A stretch of DNA of 64,000 nucleotides, from positions 4,409,001 to 4,473,000 of the forward strand of contig NZ_CP053021.1 of assembly GCF_013001025.1 (NCBI RefSeq). The letters run 5' to 3'. Shown piece after piece: positions 44,993 through 53,474 of this stretch. The DNA comes from Sphingobium yanoikuyae. Lineage in GTDB: Bacteria > Pseudomonadota > Alphaproteobacteria > Sphingomonadales > Sphingomonadaceae. Position 1 is the first letter of the stretch; every line of letters starts with the position of its first letter. The translations under genes and the position numbers were made by a program. The notes below the pieces were generated by a model, which did no database searches, was not told the DNA's origin, and was given only the letters and a program-made list of their open reading frames with translations.

Positions 44993-45820
44993 ATGTTTTT
45001 CAAGCGAAGTGCGCAGCGCTATGGGCGCACCCCACCACCCGAGACGCCCTACCAGCGCGCAGGCCAGCTCTGGGACGACCGGATCGGCGCGGCCCGGGTG
45101 CAGGCACGCAACTGGCGGCTGATGGCATTCGGCTGTCTCGCGCTCACCGCAGGCACGTCGGCGGGGCTTGCATGGCAATCCTTGCAGAGCCGCGTCATGC
45201 CCTATGTGGTCGAGGTCGATCGACTTGGGGAGGCCCGCGCCATCGAGGCTGCCGATGTCGAATACCGGCCGACCGATCCGCAAGTCGCGTGGCATCTCTC
45301 GCACTTCATCACGAACGTCCGATCGGTGTCGCTCGACCCCGTGCTGATGCGCCGTGACTGGCTCGAAGCCTATGACTTCACGACCAAGCGTGGCGCGCAG
45401 TTCCTAGGAGAATATGCCCGATCGGCATCGCCGTTCGCCAATGTCGGCGAGCGCACAGTCTCGGTGCAGGTCACCAGCGTCGTTCGCGCCTCGGACAAGT
45501 CATTCCAGGTAAAGTGGACGGAGACGGCGTTTGAGCGCGGGTCGCAGGCTGGAACCAGCCGCTGGACGGCCATCCTCACGACCGTCACGCGCCCGCCGGC
45601 CTCGGCCGATGTGTTGCGCAAGAACCCGCTCGGCATCTACGTCGACGCAATCGACTGGAGCCGCGAACTCGACACGGCATCGCCCCCGCCCCCGCCGCCA
45701 GCGATCAAGCCGGCACCGCAACCAGACCCGAACCTTCCGCTCGGATCCCCGCTCGATCCCACGCTGGGCAGCAAGTCGGACGCACCAAGTCTGTCCAATT
45801 CGCAGGAGAAGAACCCATGA
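44993..45820 (+). CDS. trbF: TrbF (VirB8-like) conjugal transfer protein
   Basis: 275 residues. ETPYQRAGQLWDDRIGAARV precedes a membrane segment (LMAFGCLALTAGTSAGLAW). The periplasmic VirB8 domain follows (VMPYVVEVDRLGEARAIEAA, SFQVKWTETAFERGS, RKNPLGIYVDAIDWSREL). The C-terminal tail is Pro-rich. It overlaps trbG by 4 bases. Confidence 0.94.
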   Translation: MFFKRSAQRYGRTPPPETPYQRAGQLWDDRIGAARVQARNWRLMAFGCLALTAGTSAGLAWQSLQSRVMPYVVEVDRLGEARAIEAADVEYRPTDPQVAWHLSHFITNVRSVSLDPVLMRRDWLEAYDFTTKRGAQFLGEYARSASPFANVGERTVSVQVTSVVRASDKSFQVKWTETAFERGSQAGTSRWTAILTTVTRPPASADVLRKNPLGIYVDAIDWSRELDTASPPPPPPAIKPAPQPDPNLPLGSPLDPTLGSKSDAPSLSNSQEKNP

Positions 45821-46653
45821 AGGCTACCATTTTGCCGGCGATCGCCGGAATGCTCCTCGCGTACCCTGCGCTCGCTCAGGAGCGCCCTGTATCACCGCTC
45901 AAGACCGTCCGCTCGGCAACACGCAACGCCACGATCGAGCCGGCGTCCACCGGGTTCGTAAGCGGGGCGCAGGTCTACCCGTTCAGTGAGGGCACGATCT
46001 TTCAGGTCTATGCCGCGCCCGGGTTGGTCACCGACATCATGCTCCAGCCTGGCGAGAATCTCGTAGCGGTCGCAAGCGGCGATACCGCGCGCTGGGTGAT
46101 CGGCGATACCACCAGCGGCTCCGGCGAGACCAAGCGGACGCATCTCTTGGTGAAGCCCTTCTCGGGCGGTCTCGTCACCAATCTTGTCGTGACGACGGAC
46201 CGTCGCACCTACCATGTCCGGCTGGTCAGCACCGCGGCGACTGCGCTGTCGTCGATGCGCTGGACCTATCCGCAGGACGAGTTGCTCGCGCTCCGACGCA
46301 AGGCGGAAGCCGATCGAGCTGCCGCGCCGGTCGCCACGGGACTTTCGGTCGAAACGCTTCACTTCAACTACGCAATCAGCGGCGACAGGCCGGGATGGCG
46401 TCCGCTGCGTGCTTTCGACGACGGCCAGCGGACCTATGTCGAGTTTCCCGCATCGCTGGCGAGCAACGAGGCTCCGCCGCTGTTTCTCGTCGATCGCGAG
46501 GGCAAGGCCGAACTGGTGAACTACCGGCTGAGCGGCCGCTTCTACGTCGTCGACCGGATCTTCGACGCCGCCGAACTTCGGCTCGGTCTCAAGAAGCAGC
46601 AGATCGTGCGCATCGACCGGATCGCGCCATCGGCTAAGCGGAGGGGCGCATGA
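45817..46653 (+). CDS. trbG: TrbG (VirB9-like) conjugal transfer protein
   Basis: 278 residues with a signal peptide ending near YPALAQE. TGFVSGAQVYPFSEGTIFQV, PGLVTDIMLQPGENL, THLLVKPFSGGLVTNLVVTT and DRRTYHVRLVST form the N-terminal domain. The C-terminal LHFNYAISGD, GQRTYVEFP and VNYRLSGRFYVVDRIF form the CagX/VirB9 domain. It is an outer-membrane-associated core component. It overlaps trbI by 4 bases. Confidence 0.94.
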   Translation: MKATILPAIAGMLLAYPALAQERPVSPLKTVRSATRNATIEPASTGFVSGAQVYPFSEGTIFQVYAAPGLVTDIMLQPGENLVAVASGDTARWVIGDTTSGSGETKRTHLLVKPFSGGLVTNLVVTTDRRTYHVRLVSTAATALSSMRWTYPQDELLALRRKAEADRAAAPVATGLSVETLHFNYAISGDRPGWRPLRAFDDGQRTYVEFPASLASNEAPPLFLVDREGKAELVNYRLSGRFYVVDRIFDAAELRLGLKKQQIVRIDRIAPSAKRRGA

Positions 46654-47852
46654 CCGACGCCACCGCAACCGCGTCAGCCGCATCGGGCTCTCCGCCCCAG
46701 TCCGGTCCGGCAAAGCTCGATCCCGAGACTTTGGCCATTCGCTCACGGCCGGCGCGTGCGATCCGCTTCCGCAAGGGTGCGATCATCGGTATCGCGGCGC
46801 TTGGATCGGTCAGCCTGATGGGGATCGCCTGGATGGCGCTCAAGCCGCAGGTGTTCCGGCAGGTCGCCCAGGAAAGCGAACTGTCGCAACCGACGTCGAA
46901 GTCGGCGTCCGACGCGCTCTCCGGCCTGCCGTCCAGTTACGGCGACGCGCCGAAGCTCGGACCACCACTTCCCGGCGATCTCGGTCGACCGATCCTTCGG
47001 GCGCAGCAGCAAGCGGAGGGCGTGGTCCGGCCCGCGCGGGTCGATACCGCCGAAGCCGAACGTCAGCAGCGCCTCGCCGATCTAAAGTCCGCGCGGGAAT
47101 CGGGATTGATGGCGCAGGTGCAATCGAGCCGTGCTGCTCCCGTCTCGCCGGCCGTCGATCCGTCTGCAGGCGGTCCCGGCACGCCGCCAGCGCCCACCGC
47201 AACCGGCACCCGCAAGGAGCAATTCGCGTCCGCGCGCGACAGGGACGGCGACCTCAATTCCGGCAGTTTGGTCGCGCAGGTCTCGCCGAACAGCCTGCTC
47301 GCCGGCAGCGTCATCGCGGCAAGCCTGATCACCGGGCTGAACTCCGACCTGCCCGGCATGGTCACGGCGCAGGTGACGAAGAACGTCTTCGACACGGTGA
47401 CGGGGAATATTCTGCTCGTACCGCAAGGTGCCCGCCTGATCGGCAAATATGATTCCGTCGTCGCGTTCGGACAGCGTCGCGCATTGGTCGTGTGGCAGCG
47501 CCTGATCCTGCCCGATGGCGGTTCGATCCGGCTCGACAACATGCCCGCGACTGATCCTGCGGGCTACGCGGGTCTGACCGACAAGGTCGACTTCCACACC
47601 TGGACGCTGCTCAAAGGCGTCGCGATCGCCACTCTGCTCGGGGTCGGCTCGGAACTGTCGATCTCAGGTGAAAGCGATCTCGTCCAGGCGATTCGCGAAT
47701 CCGCCCAATCGAACACGGCGCGGGCCGGCGACCAGATCACCCAGCGCAATCTGGATATCCAGCCCACCATCACGATCCGGCCGGGTGCGCCGGTTCGCGT
47801 GCTGGTGATCCGCGACCTAATCCTTGCGCCGTGGCGCGGAAAGGCAAGCTGA
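46650..47852 (+). CDS. trbI: TrbI (VirB10-like) conjugal transfer protein
   Basis: 400 residues. A cytoplasmic Ala/Ser/Pro-rich N-terminus leads to one membrane helix (GAIIGIAALGSVSLMGIAWM) and a Pro-rich periplasmic linker. The conserved C-terminal TrbI domain follows: GSVIAASLITGLNSDLPGMV, TAQVTKNVFDTVTGNILLVP, GARLIGKYDSVVAFGQRRAL and NLDIQPTITIRPGAPVRVLV. It spans both membranes in the core complex. Confidence 0.95.
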   Translation: MTDATATASAASGSPPQSGPAKLDPETLAIRSRPARAIRFRKGAIIGIAALGSVSLMGIAWMALKPQVFRQVAQESELSQPTSKSASDALSGLPSSYGDAPKLGPPLPGDLGRPILRAQQQAEGVVRPARVDTAEAERQQRLADLKSARESGLMAQVQSSRAAPVSPAVDPSAGGPGTPPAPTATGTRKEQFASARDRDGDLNSGSLVAQVSPNSLLAGSVIAASLITGLNSDLPGMVTAQVTKNVFDTVTGNILLVPQGARLIGKYDSVVAFGQRRALVVWQRLILPDGGSIRLDNMPATDPAGYAGLTDKVDFHTWTLLKGVAIATLLGVGSELSISGESDLVQAIRESAQSNTARAGDQITQRNLDIQPTITIRPGAPVRVLVIRDLILAPWRGKAS

Positions 47853-47853
47853 C

Positions 47854-48084
47854 ATGGCCGACCTCAAGCTGGGCAAGCTGCCCGACCGAACGCCGGTGAA
47901 ACTGGCGATCACGATCACTTCCGATTTGCAGGCAGCTCTTCAGAGCTACGCTGCGATCTACGCCCAGACCTATGGCGTCGAAGAGCCGGTCGCCGATCTC
48001 GTACCAGCAATGCTGGCTGCATTCCTCGAAAGCGACCGCGTGTTCGTGCGGGAACGCGATGCGCGCGGGTGGGGTCAGAAATGA
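47854..48084 (+). CDS. DUF2274 protein
   Basis: 76 residues from ATG 47854, one base after the trbI stop (MADLKLGKLPDRTPVKLAIT). ITSDLQAALQSYAAIYAQTY and EEPVADLVPAMLAAFLESDR match DUF2274, a small family almost always found right after trbI in this kind of cluster. The RHH-like pattern suggests DNA binding; the function is not established. It overlaps the next gene by 4 bases. Confidence 0.85.
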   Translation: MADLKLGKLPDRTPVKLAITITSDLQAALQSYAAIYAQTYGVEEPVADLVPAMLAAFLESDRVFVRERDARGWGQK

Positions 48085-48332
48085 TCGAGCGCGCATGGGA
48101 GAAGAAGATCGAGCCGCTGACGGTTCGGGTCTCCACCGCCGTTCGGATCACGGGCCTTAGTCGCTCACGAATCTATGAGCTTATTCAGTCCGGCGATCTC
48201 GAGACCGTCAAGGTGGGGCGCGCGACGCTGGTGCAGTATCGCAGCCTCAAGTTGCTGACGGGCAATGTTATCCCGGGCGCTGGCGAGACGGCCGACCTGC
48301 GTCAGAGTCCGGCCGGCACGCCGTCGACATAG
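48081..48332 (+). CDS. AlpA/excisionase-like helix-turn-helix protein
   Basis: 83 residues from ATG 48081. VRVSTAVRITGLSRSRIYEL, IQSGDLETVKVGRATLVQY is the compact winged-HTH pattern of MerR-like excisionase/AlpA proteins (HTH_17). As the last gene of the trb operon in an element with a P4-type integrase, it may act in excision or transfer control; this is inferred. Its end overlaps the 3' end of hipA on the other strand by 31 bases. Confidence 0.78.
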   Translation: MIERAWEKKIEPLTVRVSTAVRITGLSRSRIYELIQSGDLETVKVGRATLVQYRSLKLLTGNVIPGAGETADLRQSPAGTPST

Positions 48333-49594
48333 CCCTCGAACGCATAATCGTTGAGAAACTGGCGTCGCCAGAGAAAGGCGCGATCGATCTCTCCCAACTC
48401 GGCTTCGTCGCAAACCGCGGCCCACCCGGCGATGATCTCGCTGGTCTGCCGCTCGACGATCTCGCGTGCATCCTTGTCGCTTAGCAGGAAGGATGAAGCC
48501 GAAAGGCGACAATGCTCGAGTAGGCTGCGCCGATCCTCCGCGATCACCGCCATCGCCTGATTCACTTCGCGACCGTTTCGGGCCTGCGGGCAGATGTCAT
48601 AAGCAGGCGTCAGCGTGAGTGCCTTGCCGTCCCAGAGGGCAGCATGATTGCGCGCGTGATCGTCTGTGTTCCCGACGAGAACGTTGAACACCATTCGCGA
48701 GAACAGCTCGCGCAGCGTTTCGCGAGGCTCGACGAAACGCGCACGCACGATCTGCGCGAGTTCGACATAGCTCGCATAATGGGCTTGAAGCTCGGTTAGT
48801 TCCAGCATGGTGAGCGCCGACACCATGGCGTTGCGGGTCCAACCTCCCTCGATCTTCGCGCGATCAAAGCGCTGGACGAGAAGAACATCCCTGCCGTTGG
48901 CCTGCGTCCGGAGGACCGGCGCGACATTGAGGCCGACCTTTTCAGCGAGACGCATCGCCACATATTCGGATTTGACGACCGCATAGGTATCGTTCGAGGC
49001 CGAAAACTTGGCGATGAACTTCGTGCCGTCGTCCTCGATCAGCGCCTTGGGACGTGCGCCACCGATCGAGCTGCCGTGGAACAGCGCCTTTTCCAGACCG
49101 GGGGGAATGGGCTCGCCACGCTCGACATGGCCCGCCGCGTCCTGCAGCTCTTCCAGCGTCGCATTGTCCTGCTCGCGCGGCTCATACTTGTCAGCCGACC
49201 GCTGGAAGTCGAGCGCGCCGATGCGATCGGATCCGGAGTTGAGCATGAAGGTGAGTTCATCGAAATCGATATCGTTGGCTGCGGCGCCTTGCAGGCCCGT
49301 GAGACGATTGATGATGACCCGCCGCCCCCAGGCATCCGGTGCGCCATCACGAAGGCAATTGGCCATGTCGAGCGGCAGGTCAGGCGCGATCGCGCCGCGC
49401 TTGAGGTCCAGCTCCGGGGAATAGATCGGGATCGCACCATCGCGCTCCAGATAGGATCGGCCGTATGTGAATATATGGGCGTTGCCATCCCGTTCGATCC
49501 TGCCGGCGATGACGGGTTGCACTTCTCCGGGAAGCCAGATCCAGACGAATGCTTCCTTTGCCGCAGGGAGGCCGGCATCCTCTTCAGAAGTCAT
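48302..49594 (-). CDS. hipA: HipA-family serine/threonine kinase toxin
   Basis: 430 residues from ATG 49594 (MTSEEDAGLPAAKEAF); the open frame beyond it lies inside the antitoxin gene. FHGSSIGGARPKALIEDDGT carries the Gly-rich and Lys region, VLLVQRFDRAKIEGGWTRNA follows, and FNVLVGNTDDHARNHALW is the catalytic loop with Asp and Asn. LTPAYDICPQ holds the Mg-binding Asp. Family knowledge: HipA toxins phosphorylate tRNA synthetases and induce dormancy. Here the toxin would stabilise the integrated element. It is co-transcribed with hipB, overlapping it by 11 bases. Confidence 0.92.
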   Translation of the reverse strand: MTSEEDAGLPAAKEAFVWIWLPGEVQPVIAGRIERDGNAHIFTYGRSYLERDGAIPIYSPELDLKRGAIAPDLPLDMANCLRDGAPDAWGRRVIINRLTGLQGAAANDIDFDELTFMLNSGSDRIGALDFQRSADKYEPREQDNATLEELQDAAGHVERGEPIPPGLEKALFHGSSIGGARPKALIEDDGTKFIAKFSASNDTYAVVKSEYVAMRLAEKVGLNVAPVLRTQANGRDVLLVQRFDRAKIEGGWTRNAMVSALTMLELTELQAHYASYVELAQIVRARFVEPRETLRELFSRMVFNVLVGNTDDHARNHAALWDGKALTLTPAYDICPQARNGREVNQAMAVIAEDRRSLLEHCRLSASSFLLSDKDAREIVERQTSEIIAGWAAVCDEAELGEIDRAFLWRRQFLNDYAFEGYVDGVPAGL

Positions 49595-49919
49595 CGCGCG
49601 GCTCCGACCGGGGCTTGCGGACCGATTGCGGCAGCAAAGCCAGTTTGTCGTCGAGGCGCGATATTTCGGGTGCGAGCCGTGAAGGTTCATCCACGAACAG
49701 CGGCACCCCCAGCAAAGCGGCGGCTTCGAATACCAGCCCGATCTCGACCTTGGGCTGGCCTTTTTCGATCGACTGGAGCGTGCTGCGCGCGATCCCGATG
49801 CGCGCGGCAAGGTCGGTTTCGGTCATCCGGCGCTGCTTGCGCGCGAGGCGGATCGTGCGGCCCAGCAACGCCAGTGCTTCACCCGTGGTGCGCGAATATG
49901 TTCGCAGATGCTCTGCCAT
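49584..49919 (-). CDS. hipB: HipB-like Xre-family antitoxin
   Basis: 111 residues. TGEALALLGRTIRLARKQRR, MTETDLAARIGIARSTLQSI, EKGQPKVEIGLVFEAAALLG is a clear Xre helix-turn-helix. The C-terminal ~35 residues would contact HipA. It is first in the operon, as usual, and should repress its own promoter through the repeated half-sites at 49931-50029. Confidence 0.9.
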   Translation of the reverse strand: MAEHLRTYSRTTGEALALLGRTIRLARKQRRMTETDLAARIGIARSTLQSIEKGQPKVEIGLVFEAAALLGVPLFVDEPSRLAPEISRLDDKLALLPQSVRKPRSEPRDDF

Positions 49920-49930
49920 ATTGAACTCCG

Positions 49931-50029
49931 ATGACCGTTACATCAGGCATGAATGCTGTCCACGCCCGATATAACGGTCATTATCCCAATGCGCCTCGCT
50001 TTGCAAGCTATGACTGATATAACCGCCAC
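49931..50029. promoter_or_regulatory. hipBA operator: three related half-sites
   Basis: ATGACCGTTACATCAG (49931-49946, inverted), CCGATATAACGGTCAT (49966-49981) and CTGATATAACCGCCAC (50014-50029) share the pattern C-Y-GAT-R-TAAC-S-G-Y-CA. The first two form a perfect 10-bp inverted pair, ATGACCGTTA / TAACGGTCAT. They lie directly upstream of hipB, where the Xre protein should bind. Confidence 0.65.
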
Positions 50030-50084
50030 GAAGGCCCTTCGTGACTTCCACAACAGCCATTAAAAGCGTCGAGTGAAAGCCACC

Positions 50085-51314
50085 TCATCCTACCCGCCTA
50101 GCACTCGGGAAATTGCCCTGCAACACCTTGCCCCCGTCTCGTAGGATATCGAGATAGTCGGACCAGTGCTGCATCATAACCACGCGCTCATCCCAATATT
50201 CGCCGCGTGCGTAGGCGCGCCGGACTTGATTGGTGTCCACATGTGCAAGCTGGCGCTCGATCGCATCGGGATTCCACTGGCCCATCTCGTTGAGCAGGGT
50301 AGCCGCCATCGCCCGAAAGCCATGCGCGGTCATCTCGTTGGTTGTGTAGCCAAGCTTGCGGAGGCCCTGGTTGACCGCATTCTCCGACATCGCCTTGCGC
50401 GGCTTGCCGAGGCACGGAAACAGGTATTTCCACCAGTGGGTGTGCTCGTGGAGTTCCTTGAGCATCGCGATTACCTGTCGTGACAACGGTACTCGATGCG
50501 GCCGGCGCATCTTCATCCGATCGGCCGGGATGAACCAGACCGCCTCTTCCCAGTCGATGTCGGTCCATTCGGCCTGCCTGAGTTCGCCGGGGCGGAGAAG
50601 AACATGCGGCGACAGCCGCATGGCCATGACCGTCACCTTGTGCCCGCTGTAGCCGTCGATCGCCCGGAGCAGCTTGCCGACCTCGGACGGCCTCGTGATC
50701 GCGGCGAAATGCTTGACCTTCGGCGCTGCGATAGCGCCGCGCAGATCGGCCGCCACGTCCTTGTCGCAGCGAACCGTCGCCACGCCATAGCGGAAGACGC
50801 GGCTCAGCACGCTTCGCATCCGCCGCGCGCTTTCATAGGCTCCGGTAGCCTCGACCTTCCGCAGAACCGCGAGCGCCTCGTGCGGTGTGATCTGCGCGAT
50901 AGGGATGCTGCCGATCACGGGGTACGCTTTCGCAAGTAGCCACGCGATCTTTTCGATCGTCACCTTCGCAAGGCCGTCCCGCTCGCATTTGACGAGCCAT
51001 TCCTCGGCCACCGCCTGGAAGGTGTTGGCCGCAGCATACTTGGCAGCGATGCGAGAGCGCTTCTTCTCCAGTGCAGGATCGATCCCGTTCGCCACGAGCT
51101 TCTTGGCATCGTCGCGCCGGACGCGGGCATCCGCCAAGCTTATGGTCGGCCACCCTCCGAGATGAAGCGTCTTCTGCTTGTCCAAGAAACGGTACTTGAA
51201 GCGCCACAGCTTCGAGCCATTTGGCCGGACGGTGAGATAGAGGCCTTGAGAATCGGAGAGGGCGTACTCCTTGTCCCTCGGCTTGGCGGCGTTGATCTGG
51301 ATGTAGGTCAGCAT
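50085..51314 (-). CDS. int: P4-type tyrosine recombinase (integrase)
   Basis: 409 residues from ATG 51314 (MLTYIQINAAKPRDKEYALS); the open frame to 51368 adds unconserved residues. The N-terminal DUF4102-type arm-binding domain (SDSQGLYLTVRPNGSKLWRF) and the core domain are followed by the catalytic domain: LLRPGELRQAEW (Arg), TAHGFRAMAATLLNE (His-x-x-Arg), LAHVDTNQVRRAYARGEYW (His, then the Tyr nucleophile). It is read away from tRNA-Leu, whose 3' end is 178 bases from the start codon, the normal layout for tRNA-targeting islands. Confidence 0.94.
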   Translation of the reverse strand: MLTYIQINAAKPRDKEYALSDSQGLYLTVRPNGSKLWRFKYRFLDKQKTLHLGGWPTISLADARVRRDDAKKLVANGIDPALEKKRSRIAAKYAAANTFQAVAEEWLVKCERDGLAKVTIEKIAWLLAKAYPVIGSIPIAQITPHEALAVLRKVEATGAYESARRMRSVLSRVFRYGVATVRCDKDVAADLRGAIAAPKVKHFAAITRPSEVGKLLRAIDGYSGHKVTVMAMRLSPHVLLRPGELRQAEWTDIDWEEAVWFIPADRMKMRRPHRVPLSRQVIAMLKELHEHTHWWKYLFPCLGKPRKAMSENAVNQGLRKLGYTTNEMTAHGFRAMAATLLNEMGQWNPDAIERQLAHVDTNQVRRAYARGEYWDERVVMMQHWSDYLDILRDGGKVLQGNFPSARRVG

Positions 51315-51359
51315 GGTCGTTTTCCCAGCAAAGCCGGGTCGATCCGTGGACCACAAAAG

Positions 51360-51380
51360 AACCACCAAAGGGGGGTGGTT
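51360..51380. repeat. Inverted repeat upstream of the integrase gene
   Basis: AACCACC / GGTGGTT arms around a 7-nt loop, between the integrase start and the tRNA. It may be an operator or a recombinase/excisionase binding site. Confidence 0.4.
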
Positions 51381-51467
51381 TCTGGTGCTCTCAGCCGGAC
51401 GTCGCCGGACGGTGTCTGGCGATTCTCGGTCTAGAAATGCTGTGAAACCAGCCGCTTACTGGACTTA

Positions 51468-51483
51468 TCTGGACGTATCCAGA
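51468..51483. repeat. Palindrome next to the attachment site
   Basis: TCTGGACGTATCCAGA, a perfect 16-nt palindrome with a related CTGGACTTA just before it, 8 bases from the tRNA 3' end. It is a candidate integrase arm or core-flanking site. Confidence 0.45.
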
Positions 51484-51491
51484 GCCAGTAT

Positions 51492-51578
51492 TGGTGCCCA
51501 GAAGAGGACTCGAACCTCCACGACCTTGCGATCGCCAGCACCTGAAGCTGGTGCGTCTACCAATTCCGCCATCTGGGC
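51492..51578 (-). tRNA. tRNA-Leu (anticodon CAG)
   Basis: The minus strand reads GCCCAGATGGCGGAATTGGT ... and ends TCTGGGCACCA. The acceptor stem GCCCAGA/TCTGGGC is perfect, the anticodon arm is CCAGC-TTCAGGT-GCTGG giving CAG, there is a long variable arm (class II tRNA), and the T arm contains GGTTCGAGTCC. CCA is encoded. The integrase gene lies next to its 3' end, so this is the attachment site of the conjugative element; the gene is intact. Confidence 0.96.
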
Positions 51579-51595
51579 ACGGGGTAGGAGTGCGC

Positions 51596-51623
51596 CTCTA
51601 ACGGCGGCCTCCAGACCTGTCAA
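51596..51623 (-). promoter_or_regulatory. Predicted tRNA-Leu promoter
   Basis: On the minus strand TTGACA (51618-51623) is followed after 16 bases by TTAGAG (51596-51601), 17 bases before the tRNA 5' end. Confidence 0.5.
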
Positions 51624-51736
51624 CGCGGCAATGCGTTTTTTTTGAACTTTCACGGGAAAGGGCTATTTTTGCCGTCAAAACATGGCAATCCGGGGCCATG
51701 CCGTGCCCCGGTCCACAGCGATGGAGCCTTTGAAAC

Positions 51737-52489
51737 TTGAACGCGCCCGAATCTTCCCTCCAATTTCTCGCGCGTGCCGACGGGTTGCGCCTCGCCTATC
51801 GCCATCGTCCGGGCCGGGGGCCGACCATCCTCTTCCTGCCGGGCTACATGTCCGACATGGAGAGCAGCAAGGCGATCGCGCTCGACGCGTGGGCGGGCGA
51901 ACAGGGCAGGGCGATGCTGCGGCTCGACTATGCCGGTTGCGGCGCCAGCGATGGCCGGTTCGAGGAGGGCACGCTCGCCAGCTGGCGTGACGATGCGCTG
52001 GCCCTGATCGACGGGCTGACGCAGGGGGCGCTGCTGCTGGCCGGATCGTCGATGGGCGGCTGGCTGGCGCTGCTGATCGCGCTGGCGCGCCCGGAACGGG
52101 TCATGGGACTGGTCGGCATCGCCGCCGCGCCCGACTTCACGGAGTGGGGCTTTACCGACGCCGACAAGGCGCTGCTGGCGACCGAGGGGCGGATCGAGGA
52201 ACCCACGCCCTATGGCGACCATCCCTATGTAACGACGCTGGCCTTCTGGCAGTCCGGCCAGGCGCATAGGCTGCTGGACGATGCAATCGCGATCGACTGC
52301 CCGGTCCGGCTGCTCCAGGGCCAGTGCGATACGGATGTCCCCTGGGAGATCGCGTTGCGTACGGCCGATCGGCTGCGTTCATCCGATGTGCAGACGCTGC
52401 TCATTAAGGATGGCGACCATCGCCTTTCCCGCGACGGCGACGTCGCCCTGCTGATCCGCACCGTCGCCGCTCTTCTGGACAATCGCTGA
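51737..52489 (+). CDS. Alpha/beta hydrolase
   Basis: 250 residues from a TTG at 51737 with ATGGAG at ribosome-site distance. TILFLPGYMSDMESSKAIAL is the oxyanion-strand region, LLAGSSMGGWLALLIALARP is the nucleophile elbow (G-x-S-x-G), QGQCDTDVPWE holds the acid and LIKDGDHRLSRDGD the His. It resembles short esterase/palmitoyl-hydrolase-like proteins; the substrate is unknown. Its stop shares a base with the next ATG, so the two are co-translated. Confidence 0.85.
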   Translation: MNAPESSLQFLARADGLRLAYRHRPGRGPTILFLPGYMSDMESSKAIALDAWAGEQGRAMLRLDYAGCGASDGRFEEGTLASWRDDALALIDGLTQGALLLAGSSMGGWLALLIALARPERVMGLVGIAAAPDFTEWGFTDADKALLATEGRIEEPTPYGDHPYVTTLAFWQSGQAHRLLDDAIAIDCPVRLLQGQCDTDVPWEIALRTADRLRSSDVQTLLIKDGDHRLSRDGDVALLIRTVAALLDNR

Positions 52490-53388
52490 TGCCCGTCATC
52501 CTCCCCCTCCTGATGTTCATGCAGGCCTATGATCCCGAGATCGAGGCGGTGATGCGCAACAGCCGCAAGAAGAAGGAGGATGCTGCAGCGGCGGCCGCCT
52601 CCGCAGCGTCGGTACAGCAGGCCGCGGCCGCCCGTTCGGCGCCCGATGCCGACGGCCGCATCCCGGTCCCGGCTAAATTTGCCGGGCCGTTCCAGGCCTG
52701 CCTCGACCAGGCGCTGGAATCGCCCGACAAGGCAATCACCTTCGCCCAGAATTGGCGGATCGACGGCGGCAGCTTCTACGCCCGCCACTGCATGGGCTTT
52801 GCCCTGTCGCGGGCGGAGCGCTGGGGGCCGGCGATCGTCGCCTTCGAACAGGCAGCTGAGGAAGCCGAGCGCGGCGGCGAGATCGTGCAGAGCGCACGCC
52901 TCTGGGGCCAGGCCGGCAATGCCGCCCTTGCCAGCGGCGACGCGAAGAAGGCGCGGGAGGATTTCGACGCGGCACTGGCGCGTGGCCTGCCCGACGGCAT
53001 GGAAAAGGGCGAACTGCATCTCGATCGCGCCCGTGCGCTGGTGGCGCTGGGCGATGTCGATGGCGCGCGCGGTTCGCTCGACACCGCGCTTGCCCAGGCG
53101 CCCAAGGATCCGCTCGCCTGGCTGTTGTCGGCCACGCTGGCGCGCCGCACCGGCGAACTGTCACTGGCCCAGGCGCATATCGCTCGCGCCGTGCAATTGT
53201 CGCCCGATGATGCCTCGGTCGCGCTGGAGGAGGGCAATATCGCTGTCCTGACCGACCATGCCGACATCGCCCGCTCGGCCTGGCAGCGGGCGGTGAAGCT
53301 GGCGCCGGATGCACCGGCCGGCAAGGCAGCGGCGGAAAATCTGGGACGTCTGGAACCGGCGGCAACGGCACCCAAGCCGGCGGGCTGA
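52489..53388 (+). CDS. Tetratricopeptide-repeat protein
   Basis: 299 residues. An Ala-rich N-terminal part (residues ~30-60) is followed by several TPR-like helical hairpins: WGPAIVAFEQAAEEAERGG, LWGQAGNAALASGDAKKARE, LHLDRARALVALGDVDGARG, LAWLLSATLARRTGELSLAQ. It is coupled to the alpha/beta hydrolase. Probably a protein-interaction role; nothing more specific can be read. Confidence 0.8.
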   Translation: MPVILPLLMFMQAYDPEIEAVMRNSRKKKEDAAAAAASAASVQQAAAARSAPDADGRIPVPAKFAGPFQACLDQALESPDKAITFAQNWRIDGGSFYARHCMGFALSRAERWGPAIVAFEQAAEEAERGGEIVQSARLWGQAGNAALASGDAKKAREDFDAALARGLPDGMEKGELHLDRARALVALGDVDGARGSLDTALAQAPKDPLAWLLSATLARRTGELSLAQAHIARAVQLSPDDASVALEEGNIAVLTDHADIARSAWQRAVKLAPDAPAGKAAAENLGRLEPAATAPKPAG

Positions 53389-53474
53389 TTGATCAGCAAG
53401 ACTTTGTCACGGAACCCTCGTCCGATCCCGCCCGTTCGCCGACCGAGCGGGATAACGGAACGGATGGTGATGAT

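Larger units (their letters stand above)
36200..51530. mobile_element. Integrative conjugative element remnant in tRNA-Leu
   Basis: traG, trbBCDEJLFGI, DUF2274 and AlpA genes, hipBA and an integrase adjoin tRNA-Leu(CAG). The right boundary is the tRNA 3' end. The left boundary is uncertain: I found no second copy of the tRNA 3' end in the window and no relaxase, replication or cargo genes to the left of traG. The element appears deleted on that side, where IS110-related sequences lie. Confidence 0.7.

Noticed and set aside
51492..51530. A second copy of the tRNA-Leu 3' end as the left attachment site
   Set aside because: Reading leftward through the window I found no matching segment, so the left boundary of the element is not claimed.
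51621..51641. AACGC-GGCAAT-GCGTT followed by a T-run as an intrinsic terminator
   Set aside because: Only a 5-bp stem, and no rightward gene ends just upstream; part of it overlaps the predicted tRNA promoter.
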